In this document: one piece after another, positions 30,221 to 41,085 of the stretch
Position numbering within the stretch: position 1 is the first letter of the stretch
How the letters are laid out: each line of letters begins with the position of its first letter
NCBI RefSeq assembly: GCF_029948085.1
Contig: NZ_JARZZP010000006.1
Coordinates: forward strand, 1-64,000
Origin: Streptococcus taonis
Lineage (GTDB): Bacteria > Bacillota > Bacilli > Lactobacillales > Streptococcaceae
Direction: 5' to 3'
DNA length: 64,000 bases
Notes under the pieces: generated by a model
Database searches by the model: none
Told to the model about the DNA's origin: nothing
What the model saw: the letters and a program-made list of their open reading frames with translations, nothing else
Program-made: the position numbers and the translations under genes

Positions 30221-32113
30221 TTAAAAGGCACCGATGCTACCGCCACCACCGCCTCCAGAGAATCCACCACCAGAACTTCCACTACTAGAAGATACTGAGT
30301 AAGTACTTGCCGTATTTGCGACACTGGCATAATGGCTCATTTGCGCTGTTGAATGATAAAACATACTGTGCCAGCCATAAGCTACATAGAGATTGATATC
30401 TGGATTTTCCACTTGAATCTGATGCACCTTCATCAAACGGCTAACCTTATCAGCATAGCCAAATAAGGTTGCATATACCAATAGGCGATTCCAGACAACA
30501 ATACTTTCCAATTCAACCTGATCAAGTTGTGCAATCTCACGTAACATATTTTCAAAACTGGTCCAGAGATAGTAGACTTCTGCTCCTGCTTCATTTAGGA
30601 CACCATCACGATTATCTAGTCGAATCTTCCAATAGTAGAAAGCAGCCAAAACTAAACCTATTAAGCCAAGTATTGGCAAGGGGAAATAAAGATAGCCATG
30701 AACGTCCAAGCTGTACAAGAACAAACCAAATCCGATGATTAGTGGGAAAATAGTAGAAACACCCATGCTCACTTGTAAGACCTTTTCCACGCTAGTCAAG
30801 GGACGATAATAAGCTGGTAGCCCCAAGAAAGAGACTCGGTCCTTCACCCCTTCTTGCATCTCTTTCAATGCTCTTTCAAAAGAATATTTGAGCTTACAGC
30901 CTTTTGTTTGAATCCGTTTTTCATCAGTAGCTTTCGCTCCACGGTAAAGGCTCTCAGAGACCCTATAATCTGCAAACAAATCGGAAACAGCAACGTCTTT
31001 TTTACCTGAAAAGGCCAGATTTAGACAGGTCCTCTCAAAGCTTGCCAAGCCATCTTCTTTTACCAACCTTAAAGTAACTGCATCTCCTTCTGAAATAATA
31101 GAGACATTACCACGGTCGATTACATCTAGTAAGGTAGCCTGAATAAGTTGGTCAAAGGTGAATTTTCCTGCTCCTTTGGTTAGAGGACTCACTTCCTCCA
31201 AGGAGGTCGAGTAAACGGCTTCAGATAAAACCATAGGCTCTAATTCCATCGGCGGTTCATAGAGACGATGATTCTTGGCATATTTGACGGAAGGAGTGGT
31301 TTTTCTTCTATAGATAAAATAGAAGCAGATACTCAATAACAAGGAGATGGAAAGTATTGAAGGAAACACCCAAGTAACGAGTTGTTTACTCTGATCTTTT
31401 TCTCTAACAATCGAGTCTTCTATCTTATTAAACTCTTCTAAACGATTCCCTTTTAAGCCCTGATCTGTAGCGCTAGCAAAATCAGTTCGAGGCCAGTAGG
31501 CATGCAACTCAACTCCGCGCTTAGACGGAAGATTGTCGAAACGAATCGTATAGTCATGACCACTCTGTTCAATCCTTCCCTCTCTATAGAGTTGCCCTGT
31601 GTGGAAAAAGAGTTTTTCGGCCCCATTATCTCCCATCACATGAAACTCAAATTTTTCAATAGATTCTGAACTATCTGTTAAGGGTTGCCAATTTAATTCA
31701 GCGATATCATCATATAAAAAAAGAAGATTTTTCAATTGCCAGGTAAGTTCCACTTCGACCCTATCCCCTTCCTGACCTGGATTATAGACTTTAGCAGTAT
31801 AACCATTCGTTTCTTCTGTCACTTCGCTAGTAAGATTTTCGATTTTATGACCATTTTTAGATGCCTCAACCTTTGGCTGAGGATCAATATAAAATCCGCT
31901 AGGCATCTTGCCAGCACGTCCAAGTCCCACGATTTGGCCCTTAAAGTCCTCCTCAAACTGGTAAACTATCTTCTGCCTAAATTCCGCTGTATTGTCTGCA
32001 TGAATATACAGTTCTCCTTTATAGGATGGAATGCTATAATCCAAGGCAAAAACCAGTTTGGGAACAATTATCAGACAAGTAAATATAAGTACTATTAACC
32101 ATCTTTTTTTCAT
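30221..32113 (-). CDS. DUF2207-type membrane protein with Gly-rich tail
   Basis: The 630-residue protein has a signal peptide (1-24, ending VFA-LDYSIPSY), a long extracytoplasmic N-terminal beta domain (about 25-240, matching DUF2207), and a membrane helix (about 247-267). A cytoplasmic region follows, then a pair of helices (about 455-475 and 480-500) and a C-terminal tail rich in Ser and Gly (GGGFSGGGGGGSIGAF). This layout matches the DUF2207 predicted membrane protein found at this place in pneumococcus. Such Gly-rich tails are typical of the family. Function is unknown. It has no operon partner and diverges from the ABC transporter genes. Confidence 0.8.
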   Translation of the reverse strand: MKKRWLIVLIFTCLIIVPKLVFALDYSIPSYKGELYIHADNTAEFRQKIVYQFEEDFKGQIVGLGRAGKMPSGFYIDPQPKVEASKNGHKIENLTSEVTEETNGYTAKVYNPGQEGDRVEVELTWQLKNLLFLYDDIAELNWQPLTDSSESIEKFEFHVMGDNGAEKLFFHTGQLYREGRIEQSGHDYTIRFDNLPSKRGVELHAYWPRTDFASATDQGLKGNRLEEFNKIEDSIVREKDQSKQLVTWVFPSILSISLLLSICFYFIYRRKTTPSVKYAKNHRLYEPPMELEPMVLSEAVYSTSLEEVSPLTKGAGKFTFDQLIQATLLDVIDRGNVSIISEGDAVTLRLVKEDGLASFERTCLNLAFSGKKDVAVSDLFADYRVSESLYRGAKATDEKRIQTKGCKLKYSFERALKEMQEGVKDRVSFLGLPAYYRPLTSVEKVLQVSMGVSTIFPLIIGFGLFLYSLDVHGYLYFPLPILGLIGLVLAAFYYWKIRLDNRDGVLNEAGAEVYYLWTSFENMLREIAQLDQVELESIVVWNRLLVYATLFGYADKVSRLMKVHQIQVENPDINLYVAYGWHSMFYHSTAQMSHYASVANTASTYSVSSSSGSSGGGFSGGGGGGSIGAF

Positions 32114-32177
32114 AATATAGCCTCTTTTGACCTTTTTCTCATTATATCATTTTTTTACAAGTAAGGGTTTACTAAGA

Positions 32178-32206
32178 TTGAAAAAGTTCCGCTTTTTCGA
32201 TACAAT
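32178..32206 (+). promoter_or_regulatory. Promoter of the amino acid ABC transporter operon
   Basis: TTGAAA (32178-32183) and TACAAT (32201-32206) with a 17-base spacer, 37 bases upstream of the chosen start codon. Confidence 0.75.
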
Positions 32207-32243
32207 AGAGAGAAGCAATTTTAGACTAGAGATAGGAGAAATC

Positions 32244-33809
32244 ATGAAAAAATTATGCTTAACTATCCTTGCTAGCCTGGCCCTTACTTTAGGACTAGTT
32301 AGCCAGGTCCAAGCCGATGAATATTTGCGCATCGGTATGGAGGCAGCCTACGCACCTTTTAACTGGACTCAAGATGACGACAGTAACGGCGCTGTCAAAA
32401 TCGATGGAACCAACCAATATGCTAATGGTTACGACGTCCAAATAGCTAAAAAGATTGCTAAGGACCTAGGTAAAGAGCCCTTGGTTGTTAAAACCAAGTG
32501 GGAAGGACTTGTTCCAGCCCTTACTTCTGGTAAGATTGATATGATCATTGCAGGTATGAGCCCAACTGCTGAACGCAAACAAGAAATTGCATTTTCAAGC
32601 AGCTACTATACTAGCGAACCAGTACTTTTGGTCAAAAAGGATTCTGCCTATGCAAACGCCAAATCACTAGAGGACTTTAGCGGAGCAAAAATCACTTCTC
32701 AACAAGGTGTTTACCTTTACGACTTGATTTCTCAAATTCCAGGCGCTAAAAAAGAAACTGCCATGGGAGATTTCGCTCAAATGCGTCAAGCTCTTGAAGC
32801 TGGTGTCATTGATGCCTATGTTTCTGAACGACCAGAAGCCCTAACTGCCGAATCAGCAAACGCTAAGTTCAAAATGATTCAGCCTGAACCTGGTTTTAAA
32901 ACTGGAGAAGAGGATACCTCTATCGCTATCGGTCTTCGTAAAGACGACGAACGTATCAGCCAAATCAATGCCAGTATTGAAACCATTTCTAAAGATGAAC
33001 AAGTTGCTCTCATGGATCGTATGATCAAAGAGCAACCAGCAGAATCTACAACTACAGAAGAAAGCAACAGTAATTTCTTTGGCCAAGTCGCTAAAATTCT
33101 AACTGAAAACTGGCAACAACTCTTGCGTGGTGCTGGTATTACCCTTCTCATTTCAATTATCGGTACCATCGTTGGTCTCGCTATCGGTCTTGCTATCGGT
33201 GTTTTCCGTACTGCACCTCTATCTGAAAACCAATTTATCTTTGGAATCCAAAAACTAATCGGTTGGATTCTCAATATCTATATTGAAATTTTCCGTGGAA
33301 CACCTATGATTGTACAATCTATGGTTATCTACTATGGAACTGCCCAAGCTTTCGGGATCAACCTAGACCGTACGCTAGCTGCTATCTTTATTGTTTCTAT
33401 CAATACCGGTGCCTACATGACCGAAATCGTTCGTGGTGGTATTTTGTCTGTTGATAAGGGACAATTTGAAGCGGCAACTGCACTTGGTATGACTCATAAC
33501 CAGACCATGCGTAAGATCGTTTTGCCTCAAGTTGTTAGAAATATTCTACCAGCGACTGGTAATGAGTTCGTCATCAACATCAAGGATACTTCTGTATTGA
33601 ACGTTATCTCTGTAGTAGAACTTTACTTCTCAGGAAATACAGTAGCAACACAAACCTACCAGTACTTCCAAACCTTTACCATCATAGCAGTTATCTACTT
33701 TGTCCTCACCTTCACAGTAACGCGTATCCTCCGCTTCATCGAAAAACGTATGGATATGGATACCTACACGACAGGTGCTAACCAAATGCAAACGGAGGAT
33801 TTGAAATAA
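32244..33809 (+). CDS. Polar amino acid ABC transporter, fused substrate-binding and permease protein
   Basis: Start set at 32244 ([14 protein letters not shown]), after AGGAG, because a signal peptide begins there; the longer frame from 32127 crosses the promoter. The 521-residue protein has a signal peptide (1-24, [10 protein letters not shown]) and an SBP family 3 domain (about 25-265, [21 protein letters not shown]). A HisM/GlnP-type permease domain (about 290-510) carries the ABC-contact loop [21 protein letters not shown]. The fused layout resembles lactic acid bacteria GlnP-type glutamine/glutamate systems. Substrate cannot be fixed. Its TAA overlaps the ATPase ATG by one base. Confidence 0.92.
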   Translation: MKKLCLTILASLALTLGLVSQVQADEYLRIGMEAAYAPFNWTQDDDSNGAVKIDGTNQYANGYDVQIAKKIAKDLGKEPLVVKTKWEGLVPALTSGKIDMIIAGMSPTAERKQEIAFSSSYYTSEPVLLVKKDSAYANAKSLEDFSGAKITSQQGVYLYDLISQIPGAKKETAMGDFAQMRQALEAGVIDAYVSERPEALTAESANAKFKMIQPEPGFKTGEEDTSIAIGLRKDDERISQINASIETISKDEQVALMDRMIKEQPAESTTTEESNSNFFGQVAKILTENWQQLLRGAGITLLISIIGTIVGLAIGLAIGVFRTAPLSENQFIFGIQKLIGWILNIYIEIFRGTPMIVQSMVIYYGTAQAFGINLDRTLAAIFIVSINTGAYMTEIVRGGILSVDKGQFEAATALGMTHNQTMRKIVLPQVVRNILPATGNEFVINIKDTSVLNVISVVELYFSGNTVATQTYQYFQTFTIIAVIYFVLTFTVTRILRFIEKRMDMDTYTTGANQMQTEDLK

Positions 33810-34549
33810 TGAGTCAACCAATCCTTGAAATCAAACACCTCAAAAAATCCTACGGGCAAAACGAGGTCCTAAAAGATATCTCTCTCACTATTCACAAAGG
33901 TGAAGTGATTTCTATCATCGGTAGTTCTGGTAGCGGTAAATCAACCTTCCTACGTTCTATCAATCTTCTCGAAACACCAACTGAAGGTGAAATCCTTTAT
34001 CACGGTGAAAATGTCCTCGAGAAAGGCTATAATCTCACTCACTATCGTGAAAAACTAGGTATGGTTTTCCAATCCTTTAACCTCTTTGAAAATCTCAATG
34101 TTCTTGAAAATACGATTGTTGCACAGACAACCGTTCTCAAACGTGAACGATCAGAAGCAGAGAAAATTGCTAAAGAAAACCTTGAAAAAGTTGGAATGGG
34201 AGAGCGCTACTGGCAAGCTAAACCTAAGCAACTTTCAGGTGGTCAAAAGCAACGTGTCGCCATTGCTCGCGCACTTTCTATGAACCCTGATGCCATTCTC
34301 TTTGATGAGCCAACCTCAGCCCTTGATCCTGAAATGGTCGGTGAAGTTCTAAAAATCATGCAAGAACTAGCTCAAGAAGGCTTGACAATGATCGTTGTAA
34401 CCCACGAAATGGAATTTGCTCGTGACGTATCACACCGTGTCATCTTTATGGACAAAGGTGTGATTGCAGAAGAAGGCAAACCTGAAGATTTATTTACAAA
34501 TCCTAAAGAGGAACGTACAAGAGAATTTTTACAACGCTATTTAGGATAA
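33809..34549 (+). CDS. Polar amino acid ABC transporter, ATP-binding protein
   Basis: The 246-residue ATPase energises the fused permease encoded just upstream. Walker A is GSSGSGKST (about 35-43), the Q loop is VFQSFNLF, the signature is [15 protein letters not shown], Walker B is [14 protein letters not shown], and the switch His is in VVTHEMEFA. It belongs to the GlnQ/HisP polar amino acid group. One-base overlap with the upstream gene indicates coupled translation. Confidence 0.95.
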   Translation: MSQPILEIKHLKKSYGQNEVLKDISLTIHKGEVISIIGSSGSGKSTFLRSINLLETPTEGEILYHGENVLEKGYNLTHYREKLGMVFQSFNLFENLNVLENTIVAQTTVLKRERSEAEKIAKENLEKVGMGERYWQAKPKQLSGGQKQRVAIARALSMNPDAILFDEPTSALDPEMVGEVLKIMQELAQEGLTMIVVTHEMEFARDVSHRVIFMDKGVIAEEGKPEDLFTNPKEERTREFLQRYLG

Positions 34550-34562
34550 GACAAAAGTGGTT

Positions 34563-34593
34563 GAAAACACCTCTTAAACTAAGAGTTGTTTTC
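34563..34593 (+). terminator. Stem-loop after the ABC ATPase gene
   Basis: GAAAACA ... CTCTT pairs with AAGAG ... TGTTTTC, 13 bases past the stop. No T tract follows, so it may stabilise the mRNA end more than terminate. Confidence 0.5.
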
Positions 34594-34644
34594 CTATTCA
34601 ATCCCAATCACCATTGAGTCAAAGGCTCATGAACATAAAAATCA

Positions 34645-34669
34645 AGGTCGGAGTTTTTTATCCCGACCT
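34645..34669 (+). terminator. Rho-independent terminator
   Basis: AGGTCGG and CCGACCT pair around a T-rich loop and are followed by CTTTTT. This is the likely end of the ABC transporter transcript. Confidence 0.85.
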
Positions 34670-34769
34670 CTTTTTATACTTTAAAAATCACTTTTATCCC
34701 TTCCTATGTTTCCTGAGCAAGTATTGCTTGTAGCTATATTCCTAATCTTTTATTTGATTTTCATGAGTG

Positions 34770-34874
34770 ATACTCAATGAAAATCAAAGAGCAAACTAGG
34801 AAGCGAGCCGCAGGCTGTACTTGAGTACGGCAAGGCGAAGCTGACGTGGTTTGAATTTGATTTTCGAAGAGTAT
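34770..34874 (-). repeat. BOX element, boxA-boxC without boxB
   Basis: The reverse orientation of the element near 3036: it starts ATACTCAATGAAAATCAAAG (end of boxC) and ends in CGAAGAGTAT (start of boxA), with GGCAAGGCGAAGCTGACG in between. No boxB module is present. Together with the flanking 34550-35004 interval it holds only terminators and no gene. Confidence 0.9.
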
Positions 34875-34967
34875 GAGATTACTCAGCTCCCTGTCAACCT
34901 ACTTCATTCTAACAAATAGATTTGTTGAGTAGGTCATAGCATGGCTATTTCTCCATTCCATAAATAA

Positions 34968-34993
34968 AAGCAGACCCTAATTAGAGTCTGCTT
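34968..34993 (-). terminator. Terminator after the small HTH-like gene
   Basis: AAGCAGAC and TCTGCTT pair and are followed by TTATT on the minus strand, 11 bases past the stop. Confidence 0.75.
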
Positions 34994-35004
34994 GTATCCA
35001 AAGA

Positions 35005-35220
35005 TTAATCTTCAAATTTTTCATGATTTTTTTCATAGAAATCAATTAATCCAAGGGCTGTTTCAAAGGAAATATTTTTAACTTTTGCACGTCCTTGAGC
35101 TAGAGCAATGATAGACATTTCACGTGCATTCGTTTCTTTAGAAATACGATAACCAGTGATCTTCTTATCACGAACCCAGCTAACAACTGATTCTACTTTT
35201 TCAAAGTTAGTCTTAGCCAT
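35005..35220 (-). CDS. Small helix-turn-helix-like protein
   Basis: A 71-residue soluble protein. The segment from about residue 20 to 62 (GYRISKETNAREMSIIALAQ, then a NISFETALGLIDFYE helix) resembles an XRE-type helix-turn-helix: ISKETN as helix 2, EMSIIALAQG as recognition helix, then a Lys-containing turn. It could be a small DNA-binding regulator, but the similarity is weak and no target is known. It has its own consensus promoter, AGGAG ribosome site and terminator, so it is a genuine single-gene unit. Confidence 0.75.
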   Translation of the reverse strand: MAKTNFEKVESVVSWVRDKKITGYRISKETNAREMSIIALAQGRAKVKNISFETALGLIDFYEKNHEKFED

Positions 35221-35253
35221 GTTTTTCTCCTATTTTATTCTTTACGATATTTA

Positions 35254-35282
35254 ATTGTATACGTTTTTATGGCATTTGTCAA
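35254..35282 (-). promoter_or_regulatory. Strong promoter of the small HTH-like gene
   Basis: TTGACA (35277-35282) and TACAAT (35254-35259) with a 17-base spacer on the minus strand. Confidence 0.8.
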
Positions 35283-35325
35283 TAAAAAAACATATATCCA
35301 ATCAAATAAGACGTTAAGATTTAGT

Positions 35326-36222
35326 TTACTTGGCTTTTAAAGCCGATAATATATGGGTTCGTATATCTTCAACTCCGTTAGGATTTGCTGGTAAGAAAAT
35401 TGCATTATTACCTTGTTTTTCTGCAAAATTATTCAATGTATCTAAATACTGGTTAGTTAACAAGATTGACATGATTTGCTCTTCAGTTAATTCAACATTG
35501 GCCCCTTTTAACTCTTTAATAGAATCAGCAAGTCCATCAACAATTGCTTTTCGTTGCTCTGCGATCCCTACACCATGTAGGCGATCCTTTTCTGCCTCTG
35601 CTTCGGCCGCTGTTACGATCTTAATTTTATCTGCTTCGGCCAATTCTTGTGCTGCTACTCTCTTACGTTGAGCAGCATTGATTTCATTCATTGATTGCTT
35701 GACTTCCGCATCCGGCTCTACTTTGGTAATGAGCGTTTTGACGATAATGTACCCATACGTTGACATTTCTTCCGCTACTTGTTTTTGAACTTCTAATGCA
35801 ATTTCATCCTTTTTCTCAAACAATTCATCCAAAGTTAACTTAGGAACTGATGAGCGCAATGCGTCTTCAATATAAGATTTGATTTGAGCCTCAGGTCTCA
35901 TTAGTTTATAGTAAGCATCTGTAACATTTTGTTCATTTACTCGGTACTGTGTCGCAACATTCATCGTCACAAATACGTTATCTTGAGTCTTGGTTTCCAC
36001 AACGATTTCACTTTGCAAGAGACGCAGTTGGACACGAGCTGCAATTTTATCAATCCCAAATGGTGCTCTTAGGTGAATACCACTATTGCTCAATTTTTGA
36101 TACTTACCAAATCGTTCAATGATAGCTACTGATTGTTGTCGAACAACATAGATTGAGCTCATTAATATAGCTCCTACAATAAGCATTAGAATAATTAGAA
36201 CAAGTATAACTTTTAAAACCAT
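35326..36222 (-). CDS. SPFH / Band 7 membrane protein (stomatin-like)
   Basis: The 298-residue protein has one N-terminal membrane helix (about 4-26), an SPFH domain (about 28-200, VVRQQSVAIIERFGKYQKL, RAPFGID) and a helical Ala/Glu-rich region (about 200-250, AAEAEAEKDRLHGVGIAEQRKAIVDGLADSI) that normally drives oligomer formation. Family members scaffold membrane microdomains and often partner with an NfeD protein or protease; no such gene is adjacent here. AGGGGGAGA is the ribosome site. Role in this organism is unknown. Confidence 0.88.
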   Translation of the reverse strand: MVLKVILVLIILMLIVGAILMSSIYVVRQQSVAIIERFGKYQKLSNSGIHLRAPFGIDKIAARVQLRLLQSEIVVETKTQDNVFVTMNVATQYRVNEQNVTDAYYKLMRPEAQIKSYIEDALRSSVPKLTLDELFEKKDEIALEVQKQVAEEMSTYGYIIVKTLITKVEPDAEVKQSMNEINAAQRKRVAAQELAEADKIKIVTAAEAEAEKDRLHGVGIAEQRKAIVDGLADSIKELKGANVELTEEQIMSILLTNQYLDTLNNFAEKQGNNAIFLPANPNGVEDIRTHILSALKAK

Positions 36223-36248
36223 GGGAATCTCCCCCTTTCTTCACTTAC

Positions 36249-36277
36249 ATTATAGCACTAGTAAATAGGTTAGGCAA
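36249..36277 (-). promoter_or_regulatory. Promoter of the SPFH gene
   Basis: TTGCCT (36272-36277) and extended -10 TG-C-TATAAT (TATAAT 36249-36254), 17-base spacer, minus strand. Confidence 0.75.
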
Positions 36278-36304
36278 ATAATATGATAAAAATTTCATAG
36301 CATA

Positions 36305-37555
36305 TTAAACAAGCATATTATATAAGGTCTCATTCCCATTCAAGTTAATATAAGACGGGTCGAATTTTTCCATCCGGTGAATCAATCCCGCATAATCATG
36401 TTTATCAGCAAGTGCAATCCCTATTAGTACTGGACCAGTTCCCTTGCTAGCTCGTTTGATATATTCAAAACGAGTAATATCATCATGAGGTCCTAAGATA
36501 TCATTTACAAACTCTCGAAGTGCTCCCGGACGTTGTGGGAAATTCACTACAAAGTAATGCTTGATACCATCATAAATCAAGGCACGTTCTTCCATCTCTG
36601 GCATACGGTTAATGTCATTATTCCCTCCAGAAATGATACAACAAATAGTCTTGCCTTTAATATAATCGGATAATACTTCTAGAGCTGCAACACTAGCAGC
36701 ACCCGCAGGTTCTGCTACGATACCTTGTTTAGAGTAGAGATCAATTAAGGTCTCAGAAATCAAGCCTTCATCTACTCCGATAAGAGTTTCTACATGTTTG
36801 CGTGTTGCTTCATAGGTCAACTGTCCTACCTTTTGCACAGCAATTCCATCCGCAAACTTGTCAATTTCTTTAAGTTTAACCGGTCCCCCAGCTTCAAAGG
36901 CAGCCTTCATAGAACGAGCACCTTCAGCCTCTACTCCAATGACCTCAATCTGAGGATTTGTTTCTTTAATATAAGTAGAAACACCTGAAATGAGACCTCC
37001 GCCTCCAACAGGTACCAAGACAGTATCAAATTCAATAGATTCTTTACGAGCTTCTTCTAAAATTTCATAGGCTACCGTACCCTGACCAGCTTGAACATAG
37101 GGATCATCAAAGGGGTCAATAAAAGTACGATTTTCAGCTACGGTAAAGTCTTGAGCAGCCTTGGCTGAAGCATCAAAAGTATCCCCTACTAATTTGATCG
37201 TAACAAAATCTCCTCCAAAGAAACGAACCTGACCAATTTTCTGTTGAGGTGTCGTAATTGGCATAAAGATTGTTGCAGGAATCTTCATCTCATTACATGT
37301 GTAGGCAACTCCTTGAGCGTGATTTCCCGCTGAAGCACACACTACACCACGTTCACGTTCCTCTTTTGTCAATTGGGAAATTGCGTAATAAGCCCCACGA
37401 ATTTTAAAAGAACGGACACGTTGAGCATTTTCCTTTTTAAGATAAATTTTCGCTCCGTATTTTTCGGATAAATAATGATCGTAGTCAAGTGGCGTATTGG
37501 CTACTACACCACTCAAAACCTTGTGGGCTTTCACCACATCTTTTGCACTTAGCAT
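36305..37555 (-). CDS. ilvA: Threonine dehydratase (biosynthetic)
   Basis: PLP enzyme that deaminates threonine to 2-oxobutanoate, the first step toward isoleucine. The 416-residue protein has K51 in RSFKIRGAYYA as the PLP lysine, the phosphate loop GGGGL (in VPVGGGGLISGV) and a C-terminal ACT-like regulatory segment (about 335-416, HYFVVNFPQRPGALREFV). That segment is shorter than in E. coli IlvA, as in other Gram-positive enzymes. The gene follows ilvC after a terminator, so some of its expression may depend on readthrough. Confidence 0.95.
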   Translation of the reverse strand: MLSAKDVVKAHKVLSGVVANTPLDYDHYLSEKYGAKIYLKKENAQRVRSFKIRGAYYAISQLTKEERERGVVCASAGNHAQGVAYTCNEMKIPATIFMPITTPQQKIGQVRFFGGDFVTIKLVGDTFDASAKAAQDFTVAENRTFIDPFDDPYVQAGQGTVAYEILEEARKESIEFDTVLVPVGGGGLISGVSTYIKETNPQIEVIGVEAEGARSMKAAFEAGGPVKLKEIDKFADGIAVQKVGQLTYEATRKHVETLIGVDEGLISETLIDLYSKQGIVAEPAGAASVAALEVLSDYIKGKTICCIISGGNNDINRMPEMEERALIYDGIKHYFVVNFPQRPGALREFVNDILGPHDDITRFEYIKRASKGTGPVLIGIALADKHDYAGLIHRMEKFDPSYINLNGNETLYNMLV

Positions 37556-37588
37556 AATCTCCTCCTAGATGAGTTTTCAAGATAAAAA

Positions 37589-37613
37589 GCGAGTTAGGTT
37601 CCCCCCAACTCGC
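37589..37613 (-). terminator. Terminator between ilvC and ilvA
   Basis: GCGAGTT and AACTCGC pair, followed by TTTTT on the minus strand. It lies within the ilv cluster and may reduce ilvA transcription. Confidence 0.85.
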
Positions 37614-37635
37614 CTTCTGTTTATATTCTTAAAAA

Positions 37636-38688
<1,053 letters not shown>

Positions 38689-38723
38689 CTATTAAGCTAG
38701 TTTAACAAATTGAGGTTGGATTT

Positions 38724-39200
38724 TTAGTCGCGGGTAAATCCAGTTGCACCCGTACGAGCGATATTCTTAATACCATATGGTCGAATCACTCGAATTAAGG
38801 CTTCACTCTTTTCAGCATTCCCAGTCATCTGAATGGTAATGGAACTTGGAGCTACATCGACTACTGTTGCACGGAAAGGTTGGATAATAGCCAAAATTTC
38901 TGCACGTTTTTCAGCAGGCGCTGAAACCTTTATAAGAATTACTTCTCGTTCTAAGTGGGGCTGATCCGTGATATCACGAATGCGAATCACATCAATCTGA
39001 CGATTAAGTTGTTTGATGATTTGCTCAACTTCATCATGTGAGGCAACATCAATGATAATGGTAATTCGTGATACATTAGGATTTTCCGTTGCGCCCACAG
39101 AAATGCTTTCAATATTGACTTGACGTCTCGATAAGACTCCTGTAAAGCGATTGAGAACTCCTGACCGGTTTTGAAGTTTGGCTGTTAACATTCTACGCAT
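38724..39200 (-). CDS. ilvN: Acetolactate synthase, small regulatory subunit
   Basis: Regulatory partner of IlvB conferring valine feedback control. The 158-residue protein has an N-terminal ACT domain (about 4-75, LQNRSGVLNRFTGVLSRRQVNIESISVG) and a C-terminal half typical of IlvN/IlvH (EVILIKVSAPAEKRAEI, IRPYGIKNIARTGATGFTRD). The start overlaps the end of ilvB by 8 bases, so the subunits are translated together. Confidence 0.96.
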   Translation of the reverse strand: MRRMLTAKLQNRSGVLNRFTGVLSRRQVNIESISVGATENPNVSRITIIIDVASHDEVEQIIKQLNRQIDVIRIRDITDQPHLEREVILIKVSAPAEKRAEILAIIQPFRATVVDVAPSSITIQMTGNAEKSEALIRVIRPYGIKNIARTGATGFTRD

Positions 39201-40893
39201 TAAACTTCACCCCCAACATCTCATGATTACTCTTACCAGCTGGTACCATCGGTAAAACATGTTCTTTCCGAGAAATATCTACTTCGATGAACATTGGTAC
39301 ATCTTCCATGATGACTTCCAAATCCTTCTCAAGAGTTTCAGGATTATCGAACTTATAATTTTTAATCCCGTAGGCTTGAGCCATCAATTGAAAGTCTGGC
39401 AAGCTTTCAAATACCGACTCTGAAGTTCGACCATCATAGAAGGCTTCTTGCCACTGGCGGACCATTCCAAGTGAGTGGTTGTTAAGCATGATGACCTTGA
39501 TTGGAATCTTGTAAATATTTAAGATTGCTAATTCTTGATTGGTCATCTGGAAACCACCATCTCCGACAAAGAGAACAACTTCTTTATCTGGATTGGCAAT
39601 CTTAGCACCAATAGCTGCAGGGACTCCGAATCCCATAGTTCCTAAACCACCTGACGTAACCAATTGACGCTCGTTTTGGTAAGGATAGTATTGAGCCGTC
39701 CACATTTGGTGTTGCCCAACGTCTGTTACGACAATGGCGTCACCATTGGTCAACTCACCGATACGTTCAATAACTGCTTGGGGTTGTACAACACGTTCTT
39801 TCTTATCATATGAACGAACACGATTCTTATCTTTGGTAACTTTTTCAATCCATTTTTCAGTATTGTTTCGAACAATTGGCTCAGCTAGCAACTGCTGCAA
39901 AGCCTTTTTCGCATCACCAACAACCGGAATATCAACTGCGATAATCTTACCAATCTCTGCAGGATCGATATCAATATGCGCTACTTTAGCATTCTTAGCA
40001 AAGGTCTTAGGATTTCCAGTCAAACGGTCATCAAAACGACAACCAATTGAAATCATGAAATCTGCTTCTGTCATGGCAATGTTAGCTGCAAAGGAACCAT
40101 GCATTCCACCCATTCCCAAAAACAGTGGATGGCTAGTTGCGATTGTTCCCTGTCCCAAAAGACTGGTAACAACAGGAATTTGATAACGCTCTGCGAATTC
40201 ATTTAACTCTGCTGCAGCCTCAGCATAACTAATCCCACCACCAGCTAGCAAAACTGGCTTTTTAGCCTTAGACAACTGTTTCAAGATTTTCTTGATTTGC
40301 ATATCATTTGGCTCAAGTGTTGGCTGATAACTTGGTAAATCTATCTCTGGAGAGTAAATAAAGTCTGTCTCAAGCGCAGAAACATCTTTTGGTAGGTCAA
40401 TGACGACTGGCCCTGGACGACCTGTAGTCGCAATATGTACCGCCTCTGTAATAATTCGTGGAATATCCGCAGTTTCTCGAACCTGATAATTATACTTAGT
40501 GATTGGCATGGTAATACCAACAATATCAGCTTCTTGAAAAGCATCTTTCCCAATTCCAGCACGTGCCACTTGGCCAGTAAAGACTAAAAGGGGAACACTA
40601 TCGCTCATAGCATCTGCGATCCCTGTAATGGCATTTGTAGCTCCTGGTCCGCTTGTGACGACTGCTACACCCAGTTTTCCTGTTGACTTAGCATAACCTT
40701 CAGCTTCGTGAAGACAGCCCTGCTCATGGCGACCTAGAATATGGCGGATTCCCTTAAAATTATAAATAGCATCATATAAAGGAAGTACCGCTCCACCAGG
40801 ATAACCAAAAATCGTATCGATTCCTAAGTCACGAAGTGTTTCCAAAACAAGATCCGATCCCGACTTAGGTGAGTCTAAAATGATTTTCTCCAT
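39193..40893 (-). CDS. ilvB: Acetolactate synthase, large catalytic subunit
   Basis: ThDP-dependent enzyme condensing pyruvate with pyruvate or 2-oxobutanoate. The 566-residue protein has the N-terminal ThDP glutamate in ILGRHEQGCLHEAEGYA, the FAD-binding middle domain and the C-terminal ThDP/Mg motif (VGDGGFQMTNQEL to MLNNHSLGMV). The length is normal for a biosynthetic acetohydroxyacid synthase and it is paired with IlvN, which argues against the catabolic AlsS type. A CodY-type box overlaps the promoter region. Confidence 0.97.
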   Translation of the reverse strand: MEKIILDSPKSGSDLVLETLRDLGIDTIFGYPGGAVLPLYDAIYNFKGIRHILGRHEQGCLHEAEGYAKSTGKLGVAVVTSGPGATNAITGIADAMSDSVPLLVFTGQVARAGIGKDAFQEADIVGITMPITKYNYQVRETADIPRIITEAVHIATTGRPGPVVIDLPKDVSALETDFIYSPEIDLPSYQPTLEPNDMQIKKILKQLSKAKKPVLLAGGGISYAEAAAELNEFAERYQIPVVTSLLGQGTIATSHPLFLGMGGMHGSFAANIAMTEADFMISIGCRFDDRLTGNPKTFAKNAKVAHIDIDPAEIGKIIAVDIPVVGDAKKALQQLLAEPIVRNNTEKWIEKVTKDKNRVRSYDKKERVVQPQAVIERIGELTNGDAIVVTDVGQHQMWTAQYYPYQNERQLVTSGGLGTMGFGVPAAIGAKIANPDKEVVLFVGDGGFQMTNQELAILNIYKIPIKVIMLNNHSLGMVRQWQEAFYDGRTSESVFESLPDFQLMAQAYGIKNYKFDNPETLEKDLEVIMEDVPMFIEVDISRKEHVLPMVPAGKSNHEMLGVKFNA

Positions 40894-40931
40894 CGTTCCC
40901 CTTTCTTTTCTCTTAAAAATAGCTTGTTACT

Positions 40932-40959
40932 ATGATACCATTTTTTCAAAAATTTTCAA
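40932..40959 (-). promoter_or_regulatory. Promoter of the ilvBNC operon
   Basis: TTGAAA (40954-40959) and extended -10 TG-G-TATCAT (TATCAT 40932-40937), 16-base spacer, minus strand. Confidence 0.6.
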
Positions 40960-40971
40960 GAGAAAAGAGCA

Positions 40972-40986
40972 AATTTTCTGAATTTT
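40972..40986. promoter_or_regulatory. CodY-type operator at ilvB
   Basis: AATTTTCTGAATTTT matches 13 of 15 positions of the CodY consensus, 12 bases upstream of the -35. It has the same two mismatches as the aliA site. ilv genes are established CodY targets in streptococci. No T-box leader is present. Confidence 0.75.
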
Positions 40987-41056
40987 CTATCTAGATACTT
41001 TACAATATCAAATAGATTAGAAAGTTTATACGTATTTTTATTTTTTTAATAGAAAA

Positions 41057-41085
41057 AAGGTTGAGACAAACTTGTCTTCAACCTT
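41057..41085 (-). terminator. Terminator after rplA
   Basis: AAGGTTGA(A)GACAA pairs with TTGTCTCAACCTT around a short loop and runs into TTTT on the minus strand, 21 bases past the stop. Confidence 0.9.

Noticed and set aside
32127-32243. 39-residue N-terminal extension of the amino acid ABC protein
   Set aside because: It spans the promoter; the signal peptide and AGGAG fix the start at 32244.
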